In this document: piece by piece, positions 57,101 through 63,731 of the stretch | Layout of the letters: every line of letters starts with the position of its first letter | Position numbering within the stretch: position 1 is the stretch's first letter | Assembly (NCBI RefSeq): GCF_006974105.1 | Contig: NZ_CP036282.1 | Location: 2,108,001 to 2,172,000 of the forward strand | DNA from: Rhodoferax aquaticus | Lineage (GTDB): Bacteria; Pseudomonadota; Gammaproteobacteria; Burkholderiales; Burkholderiaceae_C | DNA: 64,000 nucleotides | Direction of reading: 5' to 3' | Translations under genes and position numbers: made by a program | The notes under the pieces: model-generated | Seen by the model: the letters and a program-made list of their open reading frames with translations, nothing else | Told to the model about the DNA's origin: nothing | The model's database searches: none

Positions 57101-60100
57101 GCTCCTTGATCATGGCCAATGGCAGCGTGCTCTTAAGTGCGCGCTACCTCAATATCAACGGCACGGTACAAAGCGGCTATGCCAACTATGAGCTCAATAT
57201 CGGTGGCCAGCCCATGCTGACTGCGAGCTTGGCGGCTATGGGATTTACGCAAGGCGACGCGGATTGGGCCAAAAGTCTTGGTACCGGTGATGCAGCCCTA
57301 AATGGTGATTTAGTCGCGTTCGCGGGGCGCGGTAAAGTGGATGGTGTTTATTACAACAGAGCCAAGGATCGACTAGAGTTCACAACCGCCTACGCGAAGG
57401 CCGACTACGCCGCCAAAGCAGACAAAACCGTTAGCGCTTATGCGCTGATCCAAAACACCGAAAACACATCCGACAAACAGTACATCGGCGCCAGCTATGA
57501 CGTCAAGAGCAACCGTTTGGTGGTGGACGGCACGGCGGTGCAGGGCGGCTACATTCAGATCTACGGGCAGGTGTACAACACCGCCCAAAACGGTGCTGGC
57601 AAGCTCAAGGCCCTGGACGGCTATGGACAGATCAACATCACCAACACGTCGGGCTTGGACATTGAGCTGACCAAACTGGACACCGGCAAGGGCGTGGCCG
57701 GGGTGATTGAGATCAGTGATATTCAGTCGTTCAATGACACGACTGGCGTAGCAACTATCAAAAAGACCACCTACACCCGTGAAAACGGGAAGGTCAAAGT
57801 GGCTGTAGTGAACGTAGATAAGTCTACGTCCACGTCATGGGGCGCTGAGCGCACCGCCAACTACAACCCCCAGACAAATTTGGCGTACACCTTCCAAACC
57901 GGCTCGGATGCATCCAAACGCACGGACTATAGGTGGCAAGGAACCCAGTGGCTTGGCAACACCGACTGGAGAACCGATGGGGCGCCAGTGGATGGATCAA
58001 CGGTACTCAGTGGCCCTTATGACTTGCAAAACACAAAATTGGAGCAGGCTCAGTTCTTGTCCGTGCGCAATGGATTTACACGCTACGGAGCGCAGGCTGC
58101 AGAAGAGGTCAAAGGCAGTGCAGGCGATGCAAGAAAGTTCAAGACCAACCAATGGTCGGTGTGCGACTGGTGGTTCTGCGTTACCCAGCAGTACTACATT
58201 GACTACTCCATAGTCACTCCGATCAAAACCATCCAGTCCACCATCATCAAGGCGGACAACCCCATTGGCATTGAGTTCATCGGGGCGGATACAGGCAAGA
58301 TCAATGTGCAGTCCAACAGCAACGTGTTGTTGTCTGGGGCTATTCACAACAAGGTTGGCAAGACGACCATCGAAGCTGGTGGCGTAGCCAAGAGCATTGT
58401 GCGCACCAATGACGATGCGCTTGTGTCAGCCGCAAGTTTCGATTTCAAGGCCACGGCAAGCGTGGGTGCCGCTGGCATGGCAATTAAGACGGAGACCGTG
58501 GATAAGGCTGTACCAGGCCTGTTCAACGCCGCAGCCACCCAGGGCAACGTTCACATTGACCAAACCCAAGGTGCCATCAAGGTGGGCACCATTACCGCAG
58601 GTGGCACGCGCCATGTAGCGGCTAAAGCGGATGCGAACGGAACAGTTACGCAAGCAGCGGTGTTCAACGATGTAGGGGTTGTAGAGCTAAAAGCGCAGGG
58701 CGACATTGTGGCTGGCGCAGGCAGCGAAAGCCTTATTCAAGGTGACAAGGTGGACTTGCGCTCTGCAACCGGAGCCATAGGTTCTACAGCAGCCCCCTTG
58801 ACCGTGAACGTGGCCTACTCGGACGACTTGACGACGCGTGGCTTTAACGGGCTGACGGCATCGGCGGCTAAAGACATAGGCATTAAAACCAACACATGGG
58901 CGCACAACGCCGATGGCAACTTGCTACTCAATACGGTGGCATCCTCAGGCGGCGACGTCAAGCTGGTGGCACCTGGCCGCATGGTGGACAACAACCCCAA
59001 TGAGACCATTGACAGGCGGACTTGGGGCGAGCTGATCGACTATTGGGACTCCTTGGGCTTGCGCTCAGGCACCGATGCGAACTTGGCCAAGCAAACCAAG
59101 ATGCTCAAAACGTATGTTGAAGCGAAAAACGCCGAGTACAAAGACTACTGGCAATTGCGTAAAAACGCTCAGGAAGATGCCACAAGTGGCAAGTTGGTCT
59201 TTAAATTGAGTGAGCAGCAAATAGCGTCGTTCAAAGCGCAGGGCACGTCCGATGCAGATATCGCCCAAATAGTAGTGGGCAAGCAAAAAGCGCTAGACGA
59301 TCTGGGCAAGGTGTATGGAGTTGGCAATTCACCCGAGTACAACGCACATTTCGACTATGTGATGTCCCAGAAGGAAACGGACGATCTGCTACGCGGTGTG
59401 GCCTGGACGGACAAGCAACTGGCCGTAGCCATTAGTCCCGGCGCGTTGAAAACCATTACCAATACCAACCCGGTGGTCAAGGTGGCCAACGTGCAGGGCA
59501 ATACCGTCAGCCTGCAAGCGGGCAAGGGCATTGGCGAGACTTATGTGGCCACACCCATTGATCTGAAGAACTTCGACCCCAGTAAGCTCACGCCAGCCCA
59601 AAAGGTGGCCTTGGCTGCCGCTGAGCGCAGCGACTTCGGCTTCAAAGACAACATGCTCACCGTGCTGCAGCGCAAGCCGCTGAACTTTGATGCGAGTACG
59701 CAACTCAACGCCAGCGGCGTGGGTGCAGACAGTGCCATCAACGGCACGGCATTCCTGGCATCCCTCAAAGACGGCAACTTGGGCACCATTAATGTGAGCG
59801 GGGAAACCCGTATCAAGGTGCGGGGTTCATTGGTGAATGCGGGTGCGTCGTCGGTGCGCACGGGCAACCTGGTGCTGGAAGCAGCAGATGGGGCCATTGG
59901 TGCGGGTGTGCGCGCGCCGCTGGAGCTCCAACTGGGCGCAGGTTCCACCCTGACCGCACGTGCCGCCATGGCGGTAGCCGTGCACGACAGCGGCAACATG
60001 CAGGTTGATGCGGTCTATTCCCGTGACGCCATTTACCTGGCGGCTGACGGCAGCATGACCCGTGCGGCGGACAACGATTTGCTCAATGTGTTGGGCACTG

Positions 60101-63100
60101 GTGTGACGCTTAATGCGGGAAGGTCTATCGGTGCCACGGATAAAGCGCTGAATGTGGCGGTTGGTAGCAAGGAAAGCCTAATCAACGCTACGTCGGACGA
60201 GGGCAGTGTGTACTTGGCCGGGGTGAGCGGTAACCGCTTCTTGGTAGACAGCGTGACTGCTGCAAACTCGATTGGCCTGACTTCGCAAGACGACTTGGCT
60301 ATTGCTGGCAAGTTGACGGCAACGACTGGCGACATCACCCTCAGCACCGCAGGGGCCGTGCTGGATGGCGGTGCGGTGGCGGATGCTGTGGTGGCGCAGG
60401 CCCAAAACGGCACGGTCACTATCAACGCCAAAGCGGGTGTGGGCACTGCAGGCAATGCCTTCGAGGTGCAAGCCAAAAAGCTGCAGGCGAGCGCCAGCCA
60501 GGGTGCAGTCACCATGACCGTGGCACAGAACACAGGTGTCGAGTTGGTGGGTGAGGGCGTGACTGCCCGTGACGGTGTGACTCTGCTCGCGAATGGTGGA
60601 GTGACGGGCACCGCGGTAACGAGCACGGGAGTGGACAAAAACGTAACAATCGCCGCAAAAACAGGTGGTGTGTCGCTGACCAAGGTCTCTAGCGGCGGTG
60701 ACGCTACGCTGACTGCAAGCGCTGGTAGTGTGGTTGCTACTACATTGCTAGCTACTGGGGCAATAAAAACGGACGCCAAGGGCACATTCGATGCCAAAAC
60801 GATCAACGCCAAGGCGCTGACGGCAAACGCCAATGCCATTGTGCTGGGCCAAGCCACGGTGACCGATGCCACCGACCTGACGGCCACAGGCTTGCTGAGT
60901 GCGACGACGTTGACCACAGGCACCGTGACAGCCAAGTCCACAGGGGGCAGTGTCAACCTGAGCACGCTGACCAGCACCGGCAATGCCACCATAACGGCCG
61001 AAGGCGGCGCAACGCTGGGCACGGCGACCGTGGGCGACAAAGACCACGCCGCAGACCTGACGGTGACTGCCATTGAGGGCCTTGCCGAGGTGACCACCGC
61101 GACCGTGTCTAAAGACCTGGTGGTGAAGGGTAAAAGCGTCAACATGGCGCAGCAAGCCAACGCAGTAAACATGACCCTGACGGCTACTGGAGGCGATTTA
61201 GTTGCTACAAGATTGGTAGCTACAGGTGCAATAGGGACGGGCGCTCTCGGCAGGTTTGACGCTACAGAGCTGAAGGCCAAGGCACTGACGGCAAATGCCG
61301 ATACCATTGCGCTGGGCCAAGCCACGGTGACCGATGCCACCGACTTGGCGGCCACACGCTTGCTAAGTGCAACGACGTTGACTACGGGTAGCTTGGTAGC
61401 CAAGTCCACATTCAGCGACGTGAACATGACCACGCTGACCAGCACCGGCAATGCCACCATAACGGCCCAAGGCAACGCAACTCTGGGCACAGCGACCGTG
61501 GGCGACAAAGACCACGCAGCGGACCTGATGGTGACTGCCACTGAGGGCCTTGCCAAGGTGACCACCGCGACCGTGTCTAAAGACCTGGTGGTGAAGGGCG
61601 CAATGGTCCACATGGCGCAGCAAGCCAACGCAGTAAACATGACCCTGACGGCTACTGGAGGCGATTTAGTTGCTACAAGATTGGTAGCTACAGGTGCAAT
61701 AGGGACGGGCGCTCTCGGCAGGTTTGACGCTACAGAGCTGAAGGCCAAGGCACTGACGGCAAATGCCGATACCATTGCGCTGGGCCAAGCCACGGTGACC
61801 GATGCCATCGACTTGGCGGCCACACGCTTGCTAAGTGCAACGACGTTGACTACGGGTAGCTTGGTAGCCAAGTCCACATTCAGCGACGTGAACATGACCA
61901 CGCTGACCAGCACTGGCAATGCCACCATAACGGCCCAACGCAACGCAACGCTGGGCGCGGCGACCGTGGGCGACAAAGACCACGCAGCGGACCTAAAAGT
62001 AACAGCGGGACGTGTTGCTCTGGGCAAGGCCGCCGTAACCGGTAAAGCTGATTTGACTGCGACTGACGAAGATGTGTTGGCGAAGGAATTGGCTGCAGCG
62101 GTAGCAGTGTTGGGCGCCAAGGCGCGTGCCCAGGTGGATGTTCTCAAGGCTAAACAACTGCAGATGACTGCTGACGCTATCGGCGTGGGTCAAGCCGATG
62201 TAGATGGCAGCACTGAGTTGAGTGCTACCAAAGCGCTAACCGCAGCTAGGTTAGCTACCGGCAGTTTGGCCGCCACAGCAGAGAGTGCCGACATCACGAC
62301 GCTGACGAGTGTGGGGCACGCCACGTTGAAGACCCAAGGGTCTGCAAGCTTGGGTACCGTGGTTGTGGGTGATGCTAAGCATGCGTCGGACCTGACGGTA
62401 ACCGCGAGCAAAGGCGCGGTGGACGTAGCGAGTGTTGACGTAACTCGGGACGTTGTTTTGTCCGGCACCAACGTTAACGTTGGAACGCTGAAGAACGGCC
62501 GCAATCTGTCGCTGACAGCGACTACAGGCGATTTAATTGCTGCAGATTTGGTAGCAAATGGTGCAGTAGCGGCTAGTGTGGGTGGTGCGTTGCGTGTGAA
62601 GTCTTTGAGTGGAGACAGTGTCACGGCCTCTGCAGCAACTGCCGAAGTGACGAGCTTGAACAGCCATGGCAATGCTGCCTTCTCGACAAGTGGCGATGCT
62701 ACGTTTGGTTCCGTATCGGTCGGTGACGCCAAGCGCGTGGCTGATTTTGGTGTGACGGCCAGCGCTGGTGTGGTTAAGCTGAGCACGGCCACAGTCTCGC
62801 AGGATGCGGTGCTGAAGGGAAATCAAGTGCTCATTGGCAGTCTGACAGCAGTGCGCGATGCGACGCTTGAGGCCAGCAAAGGCGATGTGACTGCAACTGC
62901 GCCCAGTATTGCGGCAACGGTGCTGAAGGCCAACCGCTTGGCGGTGACCACGCCTGGCACTTTGTTGCTGACCGATGCGATGGTGGGTGACAGTGCCAAC
63001 TTTGTGCTGCGTTCCGCCAAGGCGAAGTTGCGCAATGATGGCAAAGCCCCCATGGTGGTGAGCGTGTCTGGTAAGAATGAGGATGTGGCTGACAACGTGG

Positions 63101-63639
63101 ACTTGCAGATCACTTCGGCCAGGGGTGTGGATTTCCGCAAACTGTGGGCTAAGGTGGCAACAGTGGCCAGCAGCACGAATCAAAATGGTATTCGTGATGG
63201 TTACATCACAGGTCAGTTGGCTTACGAATCACCCATCGGCGCGTTGTGGATGAACAATGTGGACCGCACATCTGTCGTGGGCAAACGCGTTCAATTGTTT
63301 GCAGATACCAAGCGATTTACCTTGTTGCAAGAGGGCAATAGCTATGTGACGGACGCATTTGTTTCGTACTTTGACCCACTGAACGTCTACGCGGTCAGCA
63401 CCAACACAAACTTCAATGCAGCGCCTGGCGCGAATACTGGGGTGAGTTTGGAGCGCGACACGAACAAGTTGCAGTCGGGCAATGCACTGAGTGACATCCG
63501 TAGTCGCTACACGGCGGCAACCTTGTCTGGCATTACTGACTTGCGCACGGTCGACTTCAATGCCTTGCCGCCTACGGCTGCGGGCGTGACGGAAGAAGAG
63601 GCTAAGGAGTGGGAGCAATACATCTCTCAAGCGCAGTAG
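45175..63639 (+). CDS. Giant two-partner-secretion adhesin (LktA/filamentous-haemagglutinin-like), 6154 residues
   Basis: This is an exported filamentous surface protein of about 600 kDa. An extended N-terminal signal region (residues 1-46, hydrophobic VMTALVGVFGGGGMALA) leads into a TPS-like domain (about 50-160). There, GINAFSAFQVNQGSTVNLHIP and VIFASPNGMVVGKEGVLNVGSL parallel the NPNGI/GxxVNVGSL motifs that guide secretion through a TpsB partner. The rest is thousands of residues of short G/A/S/T/V/N/D-rich beta-helix repeats. A predicted coiled coil (about 3598-3760) interrupts them, and C4330 and C4335 (VCDWWFCV) are the only cysteines I noticed. Near the end are 156-residue repeats (5184-5610). 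It follows a SapC gene and precedes a FhaC-like gene. The frame is open throughout. Good ribosome site (GGGGAC). Confidence 0.85.
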   Translation: MNTATQKNTMQDQQHNKKAAAFTFKLKPVMTALVGVFGGGGMALAQFSGTVTPTGIGMKVLEDGKRLNVTTTNVRNDIGINAFSAFQVNQGSTVNLHIPAAATKGLLNLVDSRIVVDGTVNSILSSGKIGGNVIFASPNGMVVGKEGVLNVGSLAVRTPDQTTFDLMKSYAEKGRQVHTEWVTQDEGKQIKKEVVDVDSTQIDDAIALTPGKSYKRNSGATVEINGKVYAPAGISIDAASITVTGSLVASDRAALVTSLNGGVNAKSTNPWGTGEITGLVADKDGFFDLVDSSLAMATGDIALKGQSIVVSGAGAKIENSQGGAVDITAISNSGTAGPSITLSDGGNIATKSGAVKLFAWAQGGSDGDSAIKLDGSKTAISSNGGNVEITAWNGGAAGKSSIELTNGAAVNTNMIDPNTLAATGAGKVTLAADSARSNDWKFTNFVNYKKRDALVNIDGTITSGAISAKATATDTFDWREELDHWKIAKDIADGGGWPDAVRPDKSLLGDVFTTLLGVNFSIAKVDAKAAVTLGKQAMLSTKSGQTANGNVKLLAEATSKLDLSVRALAPVSVLQNKFTTAFAYGEMNANSAVTMAKGARIESAGSVDIDAKTNTRLNVSAGAMSSQTMAVLTGAVGVADVHAKVDLAAGSVIVGHDAVTIDATNLTDSLAIGARSLATGATAGRPGVNGGSAVPGTDASLGGAAVAFAHLTTEAAVSSGANITSTDNAVALTADNQIKANSLSAAAKEGTTFNGIETMKDLLNGDTDFIAANFLKQGLAKVFPKAITKFALPYSPMGEMRLSAAGAFALGSNTHSATAKVQDAQEFEVGGKKYTSSQIDAAKTVAVKANLLDAKPGTSASSEVMTLSPNGASGYGLSVALALNDYKHTVEASVGERASVTAEQVDVKTNLDLTNPVFNINWGKPEGFMDVILDGVSIVLNANGSTAASSNAEGDSKSLAASVSWLTFDNTSKAEIKKGANITLGSGPAKKWEQFVDANLSTDASKLTSIAADFVKANSGDLVSGTDADQTKAAKGLEDVLKRLRDEKDAANIRTIKAEWVSTSGIKASVNPAALNVDAKIKVQNILSSGIAPVVLGSSTGQKSSKAIGPNLNYFSESNKSSAVIGAAVNVKQLAMRPTGVSVNVSSLNDVSLGQVTWASGKGSGTGLNGMLAIADINNSSHAYIDRSATVDATGVTMDAKENLTSITAAGAISLTSGTGVGLSGALNFIDSDTQAGVVNTNPADFNEDGSQKVGTDKLPQFTEKVGSITANNVVIKAATSGTIWAGTVTASASSDAQEPPKGNGSKGTPPDLLKDGKINDSKKVTEFLDNIQPGKRPAAGFTASAAVSLNSVAQTTKASVVGGVIKAPQTPYVDSRGLDISAVNDSLVVAFSGGLSGTKTTNGDSGSSAYAGAFSVNTIENLTAATITAANATRSSISNMRHINVDALANGKQYAISVGAAVNASAGDANAKSGAGSAAASSVQNTVTAELDGVDLQEDETTAQLRAKTPALPIVTASSLKVLALDNTIINTGAGGLAAGGKNAAGGAVTYSKVRDTVKASIKNSKVTAVDAVAVNAIAPSKITSVTVGAAVSTEAGGGGYAGSIALNQVNNTITASVADSDITKADSVRVLAADGVSADVSADVANQVKNNTEIQGYTVSVDDMNLDAAGMAKLNKAPSRIINVALSVGAATAPGKAAGLVVGYNTIHNTFTSEVARSAVSAKAVSVKSQSDAYIMNVGAGAAGSSSGMAGAGVIAVSEIGNTVSASVYSSKEAKDGDKLVAGSVNVSAVDQSNTDNFIGGLAISLSSNAVGVSIASSTIANTVTAEVKDVVIEAIAPIDEKLKQGDPDSYVDSESNVAVDAVNTSTARTVTLAAAVGSGTSGAGVAANSRIHNTTSANFVNVTTQNTADVKWQDKDDKARVSTGKVKQVAVAAQDKSSAQTFAFAAGVSGSAAVGAAITDSIVENKTHAYLTGGVVNAGTVKVDSSSASTVETMAIGVGGSKGGLAVSGSVVVNVVDNTTDAKIDGGAKVTAQNNVRVTAKGDDHIEVAAGSASFSLGGSGVGASVISNNVTSDTLAHIDGSTTEVNAYGVSAPPSADDSAGNTFYNYGSVDSKDTIDYYYKNSNLASKRYKNPGIKGVEVNASSTQFVGSIVANVAGGKDVGAAGNIQVNSIVGKTQAYVNEAKVMAGREEDKAKNITASSGDVKVLAGNLSVSSGFAGAVGVGGKAGMGVGFDGAAQKHVTEAFLKGATVTARDIEVGARSAQATSSIAVAGGASKGFAMGVTGSITHFDGQTRAYIENGTTNAGGALRVTADSTTQAFAIGGALAGSGGPAAAVGIVNVNDNNITEAYIAGVDLKNDKGETTEVRRAKADATEGVTVAATSKTTIRDFAVGVAGSGAVGIAGTVTVNTLLNTTEARVERADIGTKAGDVYKTGSLNVTANSSNAVFGVAGALGVGVKGGGLGASLLVNDIGNTARSVVFDSNVKVKNALTVQSTNQNTVEDYVVTGGGGLWAGVGAATVVTLVGAESGVEQADAINTKPEEGTTKVLQDAQGNIRELAKTGQKDTTTFDKVFLKKTGLNESTAQIGGKTVLDVGTLTVKAIDKTSIDNLAGGAAVGGGLGVGASTSVAISRATVTALVDDSTYTEVRDLGVNSVEVSATATDIDDKTDKSTGKLKAPDLATISAASYAGAAGLGGVANTVSKVKLKNTVLAHLGGRVAAKSQAKVAASDKTSLKSRVFGAGGGAYAQGLTFNILGKTSQVTAELGADAVDVNRLPLVGAAAEGISTGGSLSVSADNSGALRGYTMSGSIGAVAVQVSAGVGGTQINDSTRVTAQTLGGTIQNAKGGMSVLAKSAADVVAQNWGLSVGGLGVGVSEAQGIVNQRVSALLGNASNVTSSGDVKVDAQQTMARVSAFTSGASGGLVGIAGTTSIANNTSEITSAIGEESSIETNRAVTVNAAANSLQTADAWGVAVGAIGAGTHTALAQSATKTKAMLGKNVDLHGVADGKGGFDKAGDLTVTATSADQNFSRAKSGSGGLVGGADANALTISNSTTEALIGQGIAAANGNKAKMLKVSALKVEATHTALFNGVVESFNFNVAGGGSGPYAKHLVSSTVKAELGDSAQVEAESLTINANSTTKKENKGDTVYNYNTLMVDWDANKVINWNIDSRSGALLVDIPVGTAITEVTKQDTTARIGNGAHVQLNGKQAASSNALVMDAINSIDIYDKVGVDTGGLVPVASAKSLLTVKNTSTNATIGGLAKVKANKGAIAVGARTDAKLSAEAVANTYGLAGSPFGSALASYSGSDNVTVGASAELLADYNSVNLSAGRSTSGTESSVETSSKVNIWNKTLVPIKNPPEAITNIDSQAKLATHGLSKIQADGDVNLIATRGTLKATALGISRDLYGNSKVQSGSVSDLLDKDGIPTQTVTGNAAKPTGTAQVVVDGTVETGIHRVQWLTIDDAVLLGTDGKPVIDQNGKPVYVDKITKSEGFGDVSIAYNQGVAQALYARLQTKRKQALDYAGTASAGAYANEVTFLEKQLLDLGFASKVANGKGGYDIVMGTGGGVGISPKAAVQQQITASQVLVTDGEKKVKELTTLQGNYSTAKSTAETALKDAPTKAANAEAAFIARANALDNWLTESKNNTPDASKITGYKNAIGDAEKTIADSGVKVANYTAVAPKADTPSPTQALIDGAKANAKDAPAAGKTLVAAAQTNFDQQNKNYNETGNKITETQTSIAGYKTSIETLTKLELTASDVAVSGPVADFVTTPDIKINLGSIRVKAESLSGIGTLNAPGDAKVTITNNTSKYLTVGGISINSASDGARVVFNGKDVGSNVDVNAINAKSAVGNVATFAKITTLANGDKPLVDIVSNYNPDSLASSQAHKPGSAPDINLVGRIDNVGGKVKVHSKAGTIRSEGTVRAGTVDIQANNGDFVQSYKDEFFQLAVPADPSGNQTQLPGTASNGSLIMANGSVLLSARYLNINGTVQSGYANYELNIGGQPMLTASLAAMGFTQGDADWAKSLGTGDAALNGDLVAFAGRGKVDGVYYNRAKDRLEFTTAYAKADYAAKADKTVSAYALIQNTENTSDKQYIGASYDVKSNRLVVDGTAVQGGYIQIYGQVYNTAQNGAGKLKALDGYGQINITNTSGLDIELTKLDTGKGVAGVIEISDIQSFNDTTGVATIKKTTYTRENGKVKVAVVNVDKSTSTSWGAERTANYNPQTNLAYTFQTGSDASKRTDYRWQGTQWLGNTDWRTDGAPVDGSTVLSGPYDLQNTKLEQAQFLSVRNGFTRYGAQAAEEVKGSAGDARKFKTNQWSVCDWWFCVTQQYYIDYSIVTPIKTIQSTIIKADNPIGIEFIGADTGKINVQSNSNVLLSGAIHNKVGKTTIEAGGVAKSIVRTNDDALVSAASFDFKATASVGAAGMAIKTETVDKAVPGLFNAAATQGNVHIDQTQGAIKVGTITAGGTRHVAAKADANGTVTQAAVFNDVGVVELKAQGDIVAGAGSESLIQGDKVDLRSATGAIGSTAAPLTVNVAYSDDLTTRGFNGLTASAAKDIGIKTNTWAHNADGNLLLNTVASSGGDVKLVAPGRMVDNNPNETIDRRTWGELIDYWDSLGLRSGTDANLAKQTKMLKTYVEAKNAEYKDYWQLRKNAQEDATSGKLVFKLSEQQIASFKAQGTSDADIAQIVVGKQKALDDLGKVYGVGNSPEYNAHFDYVMSQKETDDLLRGVAWTDKQLAVAISPGALKTITNTNPVVKVANVQGNTVSLQAGKGIGETYVATPIDLKNFDPSKLTPAQKVALAAAERSDFGFKDNMLTVLQRKPLNFDASTQLNASGVGADSAINGTAFLASLKDGNLGTINVSGETRIKVRGSLVNAGASSVRTGNLVLEAADGAIGAGVRAPLELQLGAGSTLTARAAMAVAVHDSGNMQVDAVYSRDAIYLAADGSMTRAADNDLLNVLGTGVTLNAGRSIGATDKALNVAVGSKESLINATSDEGSVYLAGVSGNRFLVDSVTAANSIGLTSQDDLAIAGKLTATTGDITLSTAGAVLDGGAVADAVVAQAQNGTVTINAKAGVGTAGNAFEVQAKKLQASASQGAVTMTVAQNTGVELVGEGVTARDGVTLLANGGVTGTAVTSTGVDKNVTIAAKTGGVSLTKVSSGGDATLTASAGSVVATTLLATGAIKTDAKGTFDAKTINAKALTANANAIVLGQATVTDATDLTATGLLSATTLTTGTVTAKSTGGSVNLSTLTSTGNATITAEGGATLGTATVGDKDHAADLTVTAIEGLAEVTTATVSKDLVVKGKSVNMAQQANAVNMTLTATGGDLVATRLVATGAIGTGALGRFDATELKAKALTANADTIALGQATVTDATDLAATRLLSATTLTTGSLVAKSTFSDVNMTTLTSTGNATITAQGNATLGTATVGDKDHAADLMVTATEGLAKVTTATVSKDLVVKGAMVHMAQQANAVNMTLTATGGDLVATRLVATGAIGTGALGRFDATELKAKALTANADTIALGQATVTDAIDLAATRLLSATTLTTGSLVAKSTFSDVNMTTLTSTGNATITAQRNATLGAATVGDKDHAADLKVTAGRVALGKAAVTGKADLTATDEDVLAKELAAAVAVLGAKARAQVDVLKAKQLQMTADAIGVGQADVDGSTELSATKALTAARLATGSLAATAESADITTLTSVGHATLKTQGSASLGTVVVGDAKHASDLTVTASKGAVDVASVDVTRDVVLSGTNVNVGTLKNGRNLSLTATTGDLIAADLVANGAVAASVGGALRVKSLSGDSVTASAATAEVTSLNSHGNAAFSTSGDATFGSVSVGDAKRVADFGVTASAGVVKLSTATVSQDAVLKGNQVLIGSLTAVRDATLEASKGDVTATAPSIAATVLKANRLAVTTPGTLLLTDAMVGDSANFVLRSAKAKLRNDGKAPMVVSVSGKNEDVADNVDLQITSARGVDFRKLWAKVATVASSTNQNGIRDGYITGQLAYESPIGALWMNNVDRTSVVGKRVQLFADTKRFTLLQEGNSYVTDAFVSYFDPLNVYAVSTNTNFNAAPGANTGVSLERDTNKLQSGNALSDIRSRYTAATLSGITDLRTVDFNALPPTAAGVTEEEAKEWEQYISQAQ
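60724..62003 (+). repeat. Tandem 468-bp (156-codon) repeats in the adhesin gene
   Basis: Units begin at 60724, 61192 and 61660, each starting at a LTAxGGDLVATRL-type block and running to the next. The first is divergent; the second and third are nearly identical at DNA level, differing by few bases (for example a Thr/Ile change near 61808). The third is incomplete and passes into more distant relatives of the same unit. Homologous recombination between units could change copy number without breaking the frame. Confidence 0.85.
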
Positions 63640-63651
63640 CAAGGGCGGATT

Positions 63652-63692
63652 GGCCCCACGCAGCAGTGCACCTCGCACTGCTGCGTGGGGCC
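63652..63692 (+). terminator. Long perfect hairpin between the adhesin and transporter genes
   Basis: An 18-bp perfect inverted repeat (63652-63669 and 63675-63692, arms beginning GGCCCCACGCAG) with the five-base loop ACCTC lies 12 bp after the adhesin stop. It is followed by TTTGCTG, a short U-run. It should be a strong partial terminator or an RNA-stabilising 3' structure. Transcription of the partner gene may depend on read-through or its own promoter. Confidence 0.8.
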
Positions 63693-63731
63693 TTTGCTGA
63701 AATAACAATTTAATGAATGTCAGGGTGATGT

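Noticed and set aside
60724..62003. CRISPR-like periodicity
   Set aside because: The units are 468 bp, coding and in frame, with no short direct repeats, spacers or cas genes.
60033..62147. Long open frame of 704 codons on the minus strand inside the adhesin gene
   Set aside because: It mirrors the codon bias of the adhesin repeats on the plus strand, has no ribosome site or known motif, and is a composition artefact.
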